The notes beneath the pieces are model-generated. The model was not told the origin of the DNA. It did no database searches and was given only the letters and a program-made list of their open reading frames with translations. A program made the translations under genes and the position numbers. Of a stretch of 56,378 nt of DNA, positions 1-8,800 are shown piece after piece. Numbering within the stretch: position 1 is the first letter of the stretch; each line of letters opens with the position of its first letter. The DNA is from an uncultured Chthonomonas sp. (GTDB taxonomy: Bacteria > Armatimonadota > Chthonomonadetes > Chthonomonadales > Chthonomonadaceae), in contig CAIXIX010000425.1 in the NCBI GenBank assembly GCA_903919615.1, forward strand, positions 1 through 56,378, read 5' to 3'.

Positions 1-52
1 CTAGCGAGCCCAAGCGAGCGGCGAGGGAGAGGTTAGGTGAGGGTCCCGTTAC
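1..52. repeat. Partial C/G-rich dispersed element
   Basis: The window opens inside a member of the G-rich dispersed family. It carries GGCGAGGGAGAGGTTAGGTG, close to the segment GGGAGAGGTAAGGTGAGGGTC at 49389-49409 and, in reverse complement, to the segment at 42761-42780. No open frame with coding character crosses it. Confidence 0.55.
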
Positions 53-88
53 GCCGTTACCCTCCGATAGCTGAAAGGCAGCCTGCTT

Positions 89-304
89 TCAGCTTTGGTT
101 CTGGCTCTGCCAGGTTAGGTAGTGGGGTAATTTCTTGCAGGAAATGCGGAAAAGGGCATCATTCTCCGATACCACACAGAAGGCCGGAACCGGATTGGCC
201 AACAGCAACTGAAGTTCCTTCTTCAATCGCCTGCCAAACTCGTCGTCTCTCACGAGGTGTACAAACACACTGGTGTCCAATAAAACCGGAGTTACCCCGG
301 CCAC
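89..304 (-). pseudogene. Truncated PIN-domain (VapC-like) toxin remnant
   Basis: The product starts with GTG and reads VLLDTSVFVHLVRDDEFGRR, the classic first strand and acidic residue of a PIN-domain ribonuclease (VapC toxins cut RNA with a cluster of acidic residues). Similarity lasts about 45 residues, to FCVVSE. The remaining residues come from a dispersed repeat, so the frame ends at 71 residues where PIN toxins have about 130, and later catalytic acids are missing. A frameshift near base 175 is likely, because a neighbouring frame gives GIGE, a better fit to the conserved glutamate region. The GTG overlaps the stop of the upstream antitoxin remnant by one base (TAGTG), the usual coupling in such pairs. 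It is very probably inactive. Confidence 0.6.
90..130. repeat. GGTTCTGGCT/GGTAATTT dispersed repeat, copy 1
   Basis: TTTGGTTCTGGCTCTGCCAG followed by GTTAGGTAGTGGGGTAATTT closely matches 33325-33356, where the same words read TTTGGTTCTGGCTTTGCCAG and GTTGGGTAATTT. The repeat forms the false C-terminus of the adjacent toxin remnant, so it probably arrived by insertion or recombination that truncated that gene. Confidence 0.6.
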
Positions 305-414
305 TACGACAGTTCTCCAAGGGCATTGTCGATCTGGTCATCAGTCTCGTCACCGGGCCATTTGGCAGAAACTACATTAGCGAGTGTTTTACCAGCGGGT
401 ACTGTATTACCGAA
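304..414 (-). pseudogene. Antitoxin remnant upstream of the VapC-like fragment
   Basis: A 36-codon open stretch with no usable start codon ends in WPGDETDDQIDNALGELS and a TAG that shares its G with the GTG of the toxin fragment. A short C-terminal tail with WPGDE(T/S)D and an acidic helix is typical of small antitoxins encoded just before PIN toxins, but I assign this from pattern and position only. The N-terminal DNA-binding part is gone: a TAA at 417-415 closes the frame and the glycosidase gene begins a few bases further on. Confidence 0.4.
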
Positions 415-422
415 TTACCTAT

Positions 423-2087
423 TTACCTTCTAACCTCGACGTTCCCAGCCCTGGTTAACACGACGGTAACTGGATACTGACTTGCGGTGAGATTCAGTTT
501 TGAACCTGCTGGAAGCTGAGACCGATTGCCCATAGGATCGATGAGCGCTGCTCGGCTCCAGTTGCCCTGTAGCGTTAACGGTACGGTCTTATCGGGACTG
601 CTGAGCGAGATCAGGGTTTCACCGCCTCTTTTGAACCGATAAACGGTAACGTCTGCATCGCGCTTCAAGATGCTTTCGAATTGTGCGCCTGTGTAGGTGT
701 CGATGAAGGCACAGAGCGCCGCATAGGCAAACCGAGGGCAGAAAGTGTAATCGAGATAACCCCAGTCTGGATCTTTGCGCATACGCGGTCCGCCGATCTC
801 CCGGGATGCGTAGAGAAACGCCGCTCGGTGGCCTTCTGCCCAGCATTCGAGGAGTTTCTGCATGCCAGTCGCTGCCTGCATCCTCTCCATGTCCAACCGC
901 CAGGCGGCCCAGCCCATCTCTGTGTTTACCACGTTCTGCTTCTCAGCGTCTGCAGCCTTCAGAATGGTCCTCAGGTTTGTTAACATCTTCCGTAAGGCAT
1001 TGACGTCGCCATGAGAGTGGTACGCGAACCAATCGGTCATCTTGCCGATTGGCCCTGCCATAATGGGGGTCCACTCCGGCTTCATCATGCAGTACCCACC
1101 TGGCGCGATCGGAATGGTCGGATCTACCTTTCGGATCTCCTCCATCGCCCAGCGATGCTGTGTGATGAACTCCTCCGGAGTGCCTCGCCAGAAATCCAGA
1201 TTGTCTGGCTCATTCCACACTTCGATAAACCGCGCGTGCTTGCCGTACCGCGAAACCAGCGTGTGAACGTAGCGCCTGTATGGCGCCTCGGCACGCGGAT
1301 AGCGCCAGGCGGGATCCGTCACTTTGGCATACTTCTCAAGAATGGGCGGAGGCGCGCCGATCTGCAGATCCAGTTTGATGCCGTTTCGAGCGCATTCTGC
1401 AGTGTATGCGTCAAGGAGATCCGTATCGATCCAGGCCGTCGGGCCCTCATCGCCGCGCGTTGGGATATCTGGCCGCACAAGCTGAACCCCGGTTCGTGCG
1501 GTCAATTCAGCATCGAGCCGCCACGACTGCTCAGCGGTAAGGCCAGGCGGTGCAGCGGTTCCGTAGGCGTTCGTCCACGACTGTCTCCCCGGAAAGGTGC
1601 ACAGGCCGATCTGAAAATGCGATTTTGCCCATTGCGCCTGCTTGCCTATATTGGAGACACAAGCTGCAATACTTCGCATACGTCGCCACTTGATATCCTT
1701 ACCAGAAAGCCCATCGAGTGTGAGCAGGTAGCCGCCGGCCCCTTCGATCCTGATATGCAGTGCGGCCGTCTCCTTCGCCTCAAATGGGCTCTGGTACACC
1801 GGACGGTTGTCCCAATCCCAGATTGTAAGCAGCGCCCGGTCACAAGTGTCACCGGGCTTTACCGTTACATCGATTGCGGCATCGGGACCCGGCGCTGTAA
1901 TCCAGGAGTAGGGCTTGCTGCTCTCGATCTGACCTGCACCTGGCGTAGTATCAGCATCGGTAGGCGTTTCGTTAAGCAGCGGCGCGCCATTCAGTGCCAC
2001 TGTTGCCATCGCGGGGCGAAGAGTGATTGTTGCCGTGTTTACGCGAAAAGGAGCCAAGAATGCCAACAAACTGAGGAAAGGGAACAT
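423..2087 (-). CDS. Exported clan GH-A glycoside hydrolase (GH39-like)
   Basis: A 554-residue enzyme predicted to cleave glycosidic bonds outside the cytoplasm. After a hydrophobic N-terminal segment comes a beta-rich region (about residues 20-150), then a TIM-barrel. The barrel contains RFIEVWNEPDNLDFW with the general acid/base at about E293, and VVNTEMGWAAW with the nucleophile at about E390. The Asn-Glu pair and the second Glu about 100 residues later are hallmarks of clan GH-A. Sequence style is closest to GH39 and related families; the substrate is not deducible. A short beta domain ends the protein. A longer frame reaches 2321, but its first 78 residues come from repeat DNA (a 9-base tandem array and a GCGAGG-rich element), so I start at the ATG before MFPFLSLLAFL. 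The ribosome site there is weak. Confidence 0.75.
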   Translation of the reverse strand: MFPFLSLLAFLAPFRVNTATITLRPAMATVALNGAPLLNETPTDADTTPGAGQIESSKPYSWITAPGPDAAIDVTVKPGDTCDRALLTIWDWDNRPVYQSPFEAKETAALHIRIEGAGGYLLTLDGLSGKDIKWRRMRSIAACVSNIGKQAQWAKSHFQIGLCTFPGRQSWTNAYGTAAPPGLTAEQSWRLDAELTARTGVQLVRPDIPTRGDEGPTAWIDTDLLDAYTAECARNGIKLDLQIGAPPPILEKYAKVTDPAWRYPRAEAPYRRYVHTLVSRYGKHARFIEVWNEPDNLDFWRGTPEEFITQHRWAMEEIRKVDPTIPIAPGGYCMMKPEWTPIMAGPIGKMTDWFAYHSHGDVNALRKMLTNLRTILKAADAEKQNVVNTEMGWAAWRLDMERMQAATGMQKLLECWAEGHRAAFLYASREIGGPRMRKDPDWGYLDYTFCPRFAYAALCAFIDTYTGAQFESILKRDADVTVYRFKRGGETLISLSSPDKTVPLTLQGNWSRAALIDPMGNRSQLPAGSKLNLTASQYPVTVVLTRAGNVEVRR

Positions 2088-2153
2088 GTGTGTACCGTTC
2101 AGTGGTTTGAAGCCATTGTAACAAACGGCTGAAAAGGAGTCAATTCGGGTAGA

Positions 2154-2225
2154 TAGGATTAGGTCTTTGAAGCCTATGACGTCTTTGAAGTCTGTGAGGT
2201 TGGAGAGGTCAATAAGGGAAGCGGG
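2154..2225. repeat. Degenerate 9-base tandem array
   Basis: From base 2163 the sequence can be cut into consecutive nine-base units: GTCTTTGAA, GCCTATGAC, GTCTTTGAA, GTCTGTGAG, GTTGGAGAG, GTCAATAAG. One or two weaker units lie on each side. The consensus is about GTCTTTGAR. In the minus frame it reads as a three-residue repeat (DFK-DVI-GFK-DLI), but I regard it as non-coding because it lies upstream of the likely start of the glycosidase. Confidence 0.6.
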
Positions 2226-2318
2226 CAGAATGGATCGGTCGCCGCTTCGCCTCTTGATCCGCCACCGAACGGCGGCGAGGCGAGCGAACCGAGCAGCGAC
2301 CCTACCGCGTGGACTAAA

Positions 2319-2530
2319 CATGAATCATATCTCTGGAGGCCATTTGTAGGTACAAAGCGGTGCGGACTGAATGCATCCCCCTCCCCGACCCTAACAATGT
2401 ATCATATCTCGGCGGGACTAAATGTCGCTCCGCGATGCACGCATTTTGTCCCCTCCCCGCGAGCTTGCGAGCAAATGTGGGAGGGGTTGGGGAGGGGGCA
2501 GGGTAGCGCGCCTCCGGAAGATGGCCGAAG
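2319..2530. repeat. C/G-rich dispersed inverted element, tandem pair
   Basis: Two related blocks follow one another. Each opens with an ATCATATCTC word (2325 and 2401) and then reaches a CCCCTCCCC tract (2373 and 2451). The second block continues GCGAGCTTGCGAGCAAATG and GGGAGGGGTTGGGGAGGGGG, so the C-tract and G-tract can pair into a long hairpin. It ends with GCCTCCGGAAGATGGCC, a tail also seen at 4431, 42856, 53343 and 55100. No coding signal is visible. Confidence 0.65.
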
Positions 2531-2588
2531 ACATGATACATGTGTAGCCGTTTGGCAGGTTGACCATTCGATGAAACTAAATCGCCAG

Positions 2589-2704
2589 ATATGGCGTATT
2601 AGTAGCCTCTAAATAAGACTTATACGCCATATATGACGTATAATTTGGCATATCGACTTTTATGGCGAATTAACTTCATATTGTGCGCTTAATACGCCAT
2701 AATA
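2589..2704. promoter_or_regulatory. Operator cluster upstream of hipBA
   Basis: Copies of a TAATACGCCATA-type word in alternating orientation crowd the AT-rich region before hipB: ATATGGCGTATTAG at 2589-2602, TATACGCCAT at 2621-2630, ATATGACGTATA at 2631-2642, TTATGGCGAATTAA at 2660-2672 and TTAATACGCCATAATA at 2689-2704. The second and third copies face each other and form a 22-base near-palindrome with one mismatch per half. HipB-type proteins are known to bind several such sites and repress their own promoter, so I infer an autoregulatory array. A possible promoter is TTGGCA at 2645 with AATTAA at 2668, 17 bases apart, which would lie between operators. Confidence 0.7.
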
Positions 2705-2712
2705 GTGTTATT

Positions 2713-3060
2713 ATGATACTTACATCGGATCTGCCGGATGAGGTTCTGTTGCGAGAGTTGGGCGAGCGCATGGAGGCGCAGAGGTTGTCGCGCAATCTTA
2801 CACAGGCGCAGCTTGCGAAAGAGGCGGGCGTATCTCGCCGCACTATCGAACGAATGGAGGCCGGCGCGGTTGGTACGCAGTTATCCGTGTTTCTGCGAGT
2901 GTGCCGTGCCCTGGATATCATCCCAAGATTCGAGCTTCTCCTCCCTGCTCCTGAGCCAAGCCCCATCGACATGCTGCGCTACAAACAGACGCGGCGTAGA
3001 CGAGCGCGCGTGGTTAAGGAGAAGGCAAGAACCGAATGGACATGGGGTGATGAGGCATGA
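2713..3060 (+). CDS. hipB: HipB-like XRE antitoxin and autorepressor
   Basis: A 115-residue protein with a lambda-repressor-type helix-turn-helix at about residues 24-51 (LTQAQLAKEAGVSRRTIERM). It should bind the operator cluster immediately upstream and neutralise the HipA kinase encoded next. I choose the ATG at 2713 rather than an in-frame GTG at 2683, because the GTG would lie before the last operator copy. The C-terminal tail is basic then acidic (RRRRARVVKEKARTEWTWGD), longer than in minimal HipB and plausibly the part that contacts HipA. Its stop codon overlaps the hipA start in ATGA, giving translational coupling. Confidence 0.85.
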   Translation: MILTSDLPDEVLLRELGERMEAQRLSRNLTQAQLAKEAGVSRRTIERMEAGAVGTQLSVFLRVCRALDIIPRFELLLPAPEPSPIDMLRYKQTRRRRARVVKEKARTEWTWGDEA

Positions 3061-4361
3061 TCGCTGAAGTTCGCCTCTGGGGTAGTACGATTGGCGCGGT
3101 GTCCCAGGATGTCGGAAACACCATCGCTCAGTTTGAGTATGGCGAAGAATTTTTAGAGAGCGGGATCGAGCTCTCACCGGTGATGATGCCACTGCGGGCC
3201 GGCGTGTACGCCTTTCCCGAACTCAGCCGTCAGGGTTTCGCAGGCCTGCCTGGGCTGCTCTCCGATTCTCTCCCCGATAAGTTTGGATCTGCAATCATCA
3301 ACGCGTGGTTGGCACGCGAGCGCCGGACACCGGACTCCTTCAATGCGGTCGACCGCCTCTGTTATATTGGCACGCGCGGGCTCGGCGCGCTGGAGTTTCA
3401 GCCATCCGAAGGTCCCGTTTTCAAGAAGGAGAGCGCGCTCGAAGTAGCCGAACTGGTTCGCATCGCATCGGAAGTCCTTTCCAACCGATACGCGATCTCT
3501 GCAAACTTCGGTAAGAAGAAAAAGCAAGATGCGCTCCTCGATATCATGCGCGTTGGAACCTCCGCCGGCGGGGCGAGAGCGAAGGCGGTGATCGCATGGA
3601 ACCGCGACACCAATGAGGTTCGTTCCGGACAGGTAAATACTGGCCCCGGGTTCGAACACTGGCTCTTAAAGTTCGACGGGGTATCCAACAATCGAGATCA
3701 CGAGCTCGCCGATCCAAAAGGCTTCGGAGCGATCGAGTATGCCTACAGCCTCATGGCAAAGCGGGCAGGCATCGAGATGACGGAATGCCGATTGCTGGAA
3801 GAGTGTGGGCGGCGCCACTTTATGACGCGCCGCTTTGATCGTCCTACGGCCAGCACCAAGCTGCATATGCAGTCTCTCGGTGCGCTCGGACATTACGACT
3901 TCAACATGCCGGGCGCCTACTCTTACGAAATGGCGCTTACGATGATCTCGCGGCTGGAGCTTCCGCGTAAAGCGCAGTTGGAGCAGGTAAGGCGGATGCT
4001 GTTCAATGTCGTGGCGAGAAATCAAGACGACCACGTAAAGAACATCGCGTTCTTGATGGGGAGAGATGGAATCTGGCGCTTATCGCCCGCCTACGATATT
4101 ATGTACAGCTTTAATCCAGACGGCGACTGGACCTCACGCCATCAGATGACGATCAATAGCAAACAGGATGAGTTCACCATTGCAGACTTCGTAAAGTGCG
4201 CATCGGTCGTCCGCATCGCTCCATCGACAGTGACCGATATTCTGGAAGAGGTAATCGAAGCTGTCAGCGGTTGGCCGGACATTGCAAGCGAGGTTGGCAT
4301 TCCGGAGATTGTAATTCGGGAGATAGGCAGCAATCATAGGCTGAGGTTTAAGGTGAGGTAG
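3057..4361 (+). CDS. hipA: HipA-like serine/threonine kinase toxin
   Basis: A 434-residue HipA-family kinase, normal length. HipA in E. coli phosphorylates glutamyl-tRNA synthetase and causes growth arrest; the target here is unknown. Visible features: N-terminal HipA-associated domain (1-110), Ser-containing phosphate-binding loop GTSAGGARAK (167-176), the ATP-site lysine in HWLLKF (205), MTRRFDR (256-262), the catalytic loop RNQDDHVKN (321-329) and the metal-binding SPAYDI (343-348). All kinase elements look intact, so the toxin should be active unless held by HipB. It is coupled to hipB by an ATGA overlap. A C/G-rich repeat follows directly. Confidence 0.88.
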   Translation: MIAEVRLWGSTIGAVSQDVGNTIAQFEYGEEFLESGIELSPVMMPLRAGVYAFPELSRQGFAGLPGLLSDSLPDKFGSAIINAWLARERRTPDSFNAVDRLCYIGTRGLGALEFQPSEGPVFKKESALEVAELVRIASEVLSNRYAISANFGKKKKQDALLDIMRVGTSAGGARAKAVIAWNRDTNEVRSGQVNTGPGFEHWLLKFDGVSNNRDHELADPKGFGAIEYAYSLMAKRAGIEMTECRLLEECGRRHFMTRRFDRPTASTKLHMQSLGALGHYDFNMPGAYSYEMALTMISRLELPRKAQLEQVRRMLFNVVARNQDDHVKNIAFLMGRDGIWRLSPAYDIMYSFNPDGDWTSRHQMTINSKQDEFTIADFVKCASVVRIAPSTVTDILEEVIEAVSGWPDIASEVGIPEIVIREIGSNHRLRFKVR

Positions 4362-4376
4362 GTGGCGTGGAAGAAT

Positions 4377-4445
4377 GGGTCCCCTCCCACATTAGCTCGC
4401 AAGCTCGTGGAGAGGGGACAGGGTTCTGCCTCCGGACGGTGGCTG
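4377..4445. repeat. C/G-rich dispersed inverted element
   Basis: GTCCCCTCCCACATTAGCTC, then GCAAGCTCGTGGAGAGGGGA and a GCCTCCGGACGGTGGC tail. This is an inverted-orientation copy of the core seen at 2450-2530 (AGCTCGCAAGCTCG against GCGAGCTTGCGAGC). It fills the convergent gap between hipA and the DUF1552 gene and could act as a bidirectional terminator, though no T-run is present. Confidence 0.6.
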
Positions 4446-4459
4446 ACTAAGATTCAGGG

Positions 4460-5800
4460 CTAGATCTCGGCGAGGCGAGTTGCCGCGTCGCCGAAGTGAT
4501 CGAGTTTAACGCCCATGCGATCCATAATCGAAAGGTACAGGCTGCAGATCTTTCGGTTCTCGTCGCCCTTGTCGCGGAAGTTGAGAATGCGTCCCGTCTT
4601 CAGAGATCCGCCCAGCCCACCAACCGTGAGCACCGGCAACTTGGAGTTATCATGCTCAGAGCCGGAGTACATGCTGGAAAGCCATAGCAGGCAACTGTTA
4701 TCGAGCACTGTGCCCTGACCCTCTTTCATCGCGTCCAGCTTGCCAGCGAGATAGGCTAGCTGCGTGATGTAGTGGCGGGTGATACGCTCGTAACCATCCG
4801 ATGTGTCGTGATGCGACGCCAGATGGTGGGCATCTCGAACGTCCAAGAATGGGTAAAAGAGGCCAGAGAGATCTCTGCACATCAGCATAGTGGCAATACG
4901 GGTCTTATCGGTCTGGATCGCTAGTGCGACGATATCGCACATCAGGCGCATGTGCTCCCGAATGTCCTCAGGCAGACCGTTCTCCGGTCGCTTCATCGCG
5001 ATAAGCTGCTTTCCCTTGTCCTTTGCCCTGTCTGCTGCCTTGCCGAGATCCCCGCGCATCTTCTGGGCACGCTGCTCCACTTCCCGGACGCTGGTTAGGT
5101 ACTCGTCTAGGCGGCCACGATCGTCCCGACTTACCGATTTGCGCAAGCCCACGGCCTCTTCACTCACGCGATCCAGGATGCTCTCCATGCGGCGGCTTCC
5201 ACTGTTCTCGAACAGGCTGTCGAAAGCCAGAGAAGGGTACACCTCAGCCGGGACCGGCGAGTCGGGACTCTGCCAGGAGATATGCGAGCTGTAGGCCATG
5301 GAGAAGTTGGACTCATGGAAACCTGTGAGCGGCTGCTCACATGCAAGAATGAGGCTAGGCTGAATTGTCTCCTGGCCGAGGTGCGCGGCCAGAACTTGAT
5401 CGATGCTCGTGCCGCCGTGCAGAACGGTGCCGCGTGTGAGCGGCATCCCGGAGAGGATATTTCCCGTCATTCCCGGGTGGATGCCGACATTGGTGGCGGG
5501 CTTGTTGAAGAGCCCGTTGATCATGTTCAGTTTGGCTTTGTACGGGTCGAGCGGCTGAAGGCTTTTGCTGAGCTCCATAGAAGCCCCTTCACCCTTGGCC
5601 CACCAATGGGTTGGATTAATTCCCGTGCCCATGAACTGAACCACAAACCGCTTTGGAAGAGCGCTTGCCGTACCGCCCGGTGATGCCGAGCCCCATACGG
5701 GCAATGACTCCATCCACGGCAGCGCCATCATCACACCTGCGCCACGTAAAAACTTTCTGCGTGAAACCTGAGGAGAGTTAGGATTGCTCTCATTGGACAT
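4460..5800 (-). CDS. Tat-exported DUF1552 protein
   Basis: A 446-residue DUF1552 family protein. It has a twin-arginine signal at its N-terminus (SRRKFLRGAGVMMALP), and the remainder (MGTGINPTHWW near the start, DAHHLASHHDT and LWLSSMYSGSEHDNS further on) is typical of this family, whose function is unknown. DUF1552 proteins are almost always encoded beside DUF1592-type cytochromes, as here: the upstream gene ends 16 bases before this start, so the two form an operon. I start at the ATG at 5800 with AGGAAT about eight bases before it. A longer frame to 5953 would lie inside the neighbouring gene. Conserved His and Asp residues in the second half suggest metal binding or hydrolase chemistry, but that is inference. 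Confidence 0.85.
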   Translation of the reverse strand: MSNESNPNSPQVSRRKFLRGAGVMMALPWMESLPVWGSASPGGTASALPKRFVVQFMGTGINPTHWWAKGEGASMELSKSLQPLDPYKAKLNMINGLFNKPATNVGIHPGMTGNILSGMPLTRGTVLHGGTSIDQVLAAHLGQETIQPSLILACEQPLTGFHESNFSMAYSSHISWQSPDSPVPAEVYPSLAFDSLFENSGSRRMESILDRVSEEAVGLRKSVSRDDRGRLDEYLTSVREVEQRAQKMRGDLGKAADRAKDKGKQLIAMKRPENGLPEDIREHMRLMCDIVALAIQTDKTRIATMLMCRDLSGLFYPFLDVRDAHHLASHHDTSDGYERITRHYITQLAYLAGKLDAMKEGQGTVLDNSCLLWLSSMYSGSEHDNSKLPVLTVGGLGGSLKTGRILNFRDKGDENRKICSLYLSIMDRMGVKLDHFGDAATRLAEI

Positions 5801-5816
5801 CGGTGTAATTCCTATT

Positions 5817-8800
5817 CTAACCGGAAATACCGGCAGGTTTTGACGGGTGGTTGGAGAGCGCCGTTCGCTTGGACGGTTCGCCTGGAACGTTAAGACTGCT
5901 AGTGGCGACACGTGCCGACACCCTGTGATTGAGAAATTGTGGGCTCGTGACAATCGTTCGGATCATCGAGTTAAAGCGATAGCCGCCAGAAGCTAATCCC
6001 CGCTGCATCTGATCCATAATCGCATCATCGGAAGGCATGAGGGATCTCCCAAGCGCGTAGGATAACAGTTTTCTTGTATAGGTCTGTACAAACTGCTGCT
6101 GGCGGTGCTGGCGAATAAATGCCTGTAATCCCGCCACACCTGTACACTCCACGCCTCCCGGGAAGGGAGCGCTTGCGTCAACAGGTCGGCCACCCAGGTC
6201 TTTTATCCGCTGCTCACCAATCGGCCCATAGCCTTCGAAGACCAGACCATAGGAGTCGAACCGTGCATGGCAGCCCGAGCACGCAGGGTTCTTTCGGTGC
6301 TCTTCTAGCGCCTGCCGCAGGGTAAGTTTACCCATCTTGCTCTCATCGGCAGGCAGCAGCGGCACATTGGGAGGCGGCGCTGGGATTACCTCTCCAAGCA
6401 CTTTTCGCACCACCCAGTAACCCCGCTTAACGGGGCTGGTTCTTAGACCGGGTGCGTTCTTCGTGAGGAAGAGAGCCATCGGCAGCAGACCGCCTCTGCC
6501 ATAGGTTTCTGCGTTATCTACCTTTACCCATTGTCCGGAAGCAGGGCGAATATCGGTCATGCCGTAATGCTTCGCCAACAGGCTATTTACAAAGGTGTGA
6601 TGGCCATAGAGGATATCAAGTATTGGCCGATCGTTCTGGAACTGATCCATCAGGAAGTGGACCGGTTCTTCGAACATGGAGGACCGAAGGTCATCCGTAA
6701 AGACCGGAAACCGATTGCGATCGACCGCATTGTGCTCCTCAAAGCGTCGGTAGTCGAGCCAGTTTCCGCCGAACTCCACTGCGAGTGCACGGATACGTGG
6801 ATCTTTGAGCATTCGCGAGGCCTGTGCTGACAACACCTCCGGCCGGTGCAGATCGCCTGTGGCGGCATGTGCCATCAACTCTTTATCGGGCATGCTGGCC
6901 CACAAGAAGTAGCTCAACCTGTTTGCGAGAGCATAATCTGTGAGCGGCTCTACCGGATTGCCGCCTGGCCTGTGTGTCTGCAGCGCTGCCTGGGAAACGT
7001 GACTTGTGGTTACGGGCAGATCCGCTACTGGGCCAAGATCGATCCTGAACAGGAACTTGGGCGACATCAGGATGCTGACGATAGCGTCGCGCATCGCATC
7101 CTCATGTGAAAGCCCGTCACGTTTGCGCAGGGATTGGTAGAAGGCAACTACTTCTGACTTTTCAGCCTCGGTCAACGGCCGTCTGAACGCGCGACCCGCG
7201 AAATCTACAAGTCCTTTAACCTGGACCGGCTCCGAGGTTATTCTCCCACGCTCTGTCGCCCGAATTGTCGTTGAGACCCACTTAAAATGATCGACAATCG
7301 CCTGAATTGCCGCTGGTTCGCCGCCGTTTCGGCGCGCCTTGGCAAGATAGACTTCAGCAAAGCGCTTGATTTTGGCATCCGATGTCGCATCCGGGTCTTC
7401 TGAGCGCACAAAGTTGAACTCCGGTGTTGTGATCGTTGCCGATTCTGCACGCTCGTAGTGGAAGAACTCGAGATGCATTCTCTCCGGTACAAACGCAATC
7501 TGATTAAAGTCGAGCCACATGTGATCCAGGCGGCTGCGGCCGGCATCATCCAGGATGAGCTCCATTAGCGGTGTATCGTCGCGGAAGTAGCCCATAGAGT
7601 TGTGCAGCCCAGCGGTCAGCAGCCTTCCCTTATCGTCAGAATCATCAAACATGCGTCCGCGTTCTGAGATGTAGAACGCATCCGGGATCACATTGCAGAA
7701 CTCGCCGAACGATGCCAGGAAAGGCGCACGAGATGCTTCATCTTGAGGGACAAAGAGATCCGGGTCGGCGGCATCGGTGACAGTTTTCTTCTGATTGGTC
7801 GGGTTGCCAGGGCGATGCGGTTCGATGACATGTGTATGACCTACGCCCCCAACCTGCAGGGCATCCGTGTAGAGCATCCGCCGATGGCTGGCGTACTCGC
7901 GGTCCTTCCATAGAACAAAACACTGTCCGCCAACAGAAAAGCCCGCGGGAACGTTCAGGTTGGGAAACTTCCAGGCGACTTTTTTTCGAGTGCTCAACGC
8001 CCAATCACGGATTTGGGCGCATTGATCTCTAACTGCGGCGCTGCCCTGCCCCGTATTTTGAGGTATCGGAAGCTGATTCCAGCTCGCCTGCAACCGCGCG
8101 ATCGGGCCGACCTTATAGCCAGGCTCATTAAGCATGTGCCAGATCGTCTCAAGATAACGCGCACTGACTCCATTGGCATGTGCAATAGTTTCTAGCGATG
8201 TATCTGACCGATTAAGTGCCGTGCGATTCTTGTATTGCCATGCCGCAAAGAGATAAGAGGCGATATCTGTTGGCTGTTTCTTGTAGAAATCGACGATTCG
8301 TAGAATGCAGAACTTGTCCCTATCCGTATCCGCGAGTACGGGATGAGAGGCGAACTCGATCCCAGTTGAGGTAAGCGCCAGATGATCTGCAATATCGCGC
8401 GCGGCCTGCATGTACTTCTTTAAGAGCGCTGGCGAAAGGGTAAGCGATTCGCAGGAGTTATCAAAGCCCTCCTGATTGGCTGGGTCGACGGGAAACTCCT
8501 TTGTCGGCCTCAAGTCCTGACCCGTTAGATCGCGGATCGTATAATCATATTCAGCGTTGCTTAGCCTTCTCGCCGTAACTGGCCCGGGATCGCCTGCATT
8601 TCGTTCCGAATCGTAAGCTCTAACGGCGCGTACCCATGCTGTTACGGTTTGCACGGTGCGAGCGTCTGGCTTGCGGCTTCCGGAAGGCGGCATCTGACCA
8701 GCGTTGAGCTTATCCAGCACAAGCGCCCAGTGGCCGGAATCGCGCATGACAGTGTTGAGATCGGTAAAGGAGGCGAGATTGAGCTGCGCCTGCGGCTTCT

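Noticed and set aside
1011-2132. Long plus-strand open frame (373 codons)
   Set aside because: It is antisense to the GH39-like glycosidase; the minus frame has catalytic motifs, while the plus frame has no recognisable domain and has Cys/Arg-rich shadow composition.
2088-2321. N-terminal extension of the GH39-like gene
   Set aside because: It is made from the 9-base tandem tract and repeat DNA, and precedes a signal-like hydrophobic start.
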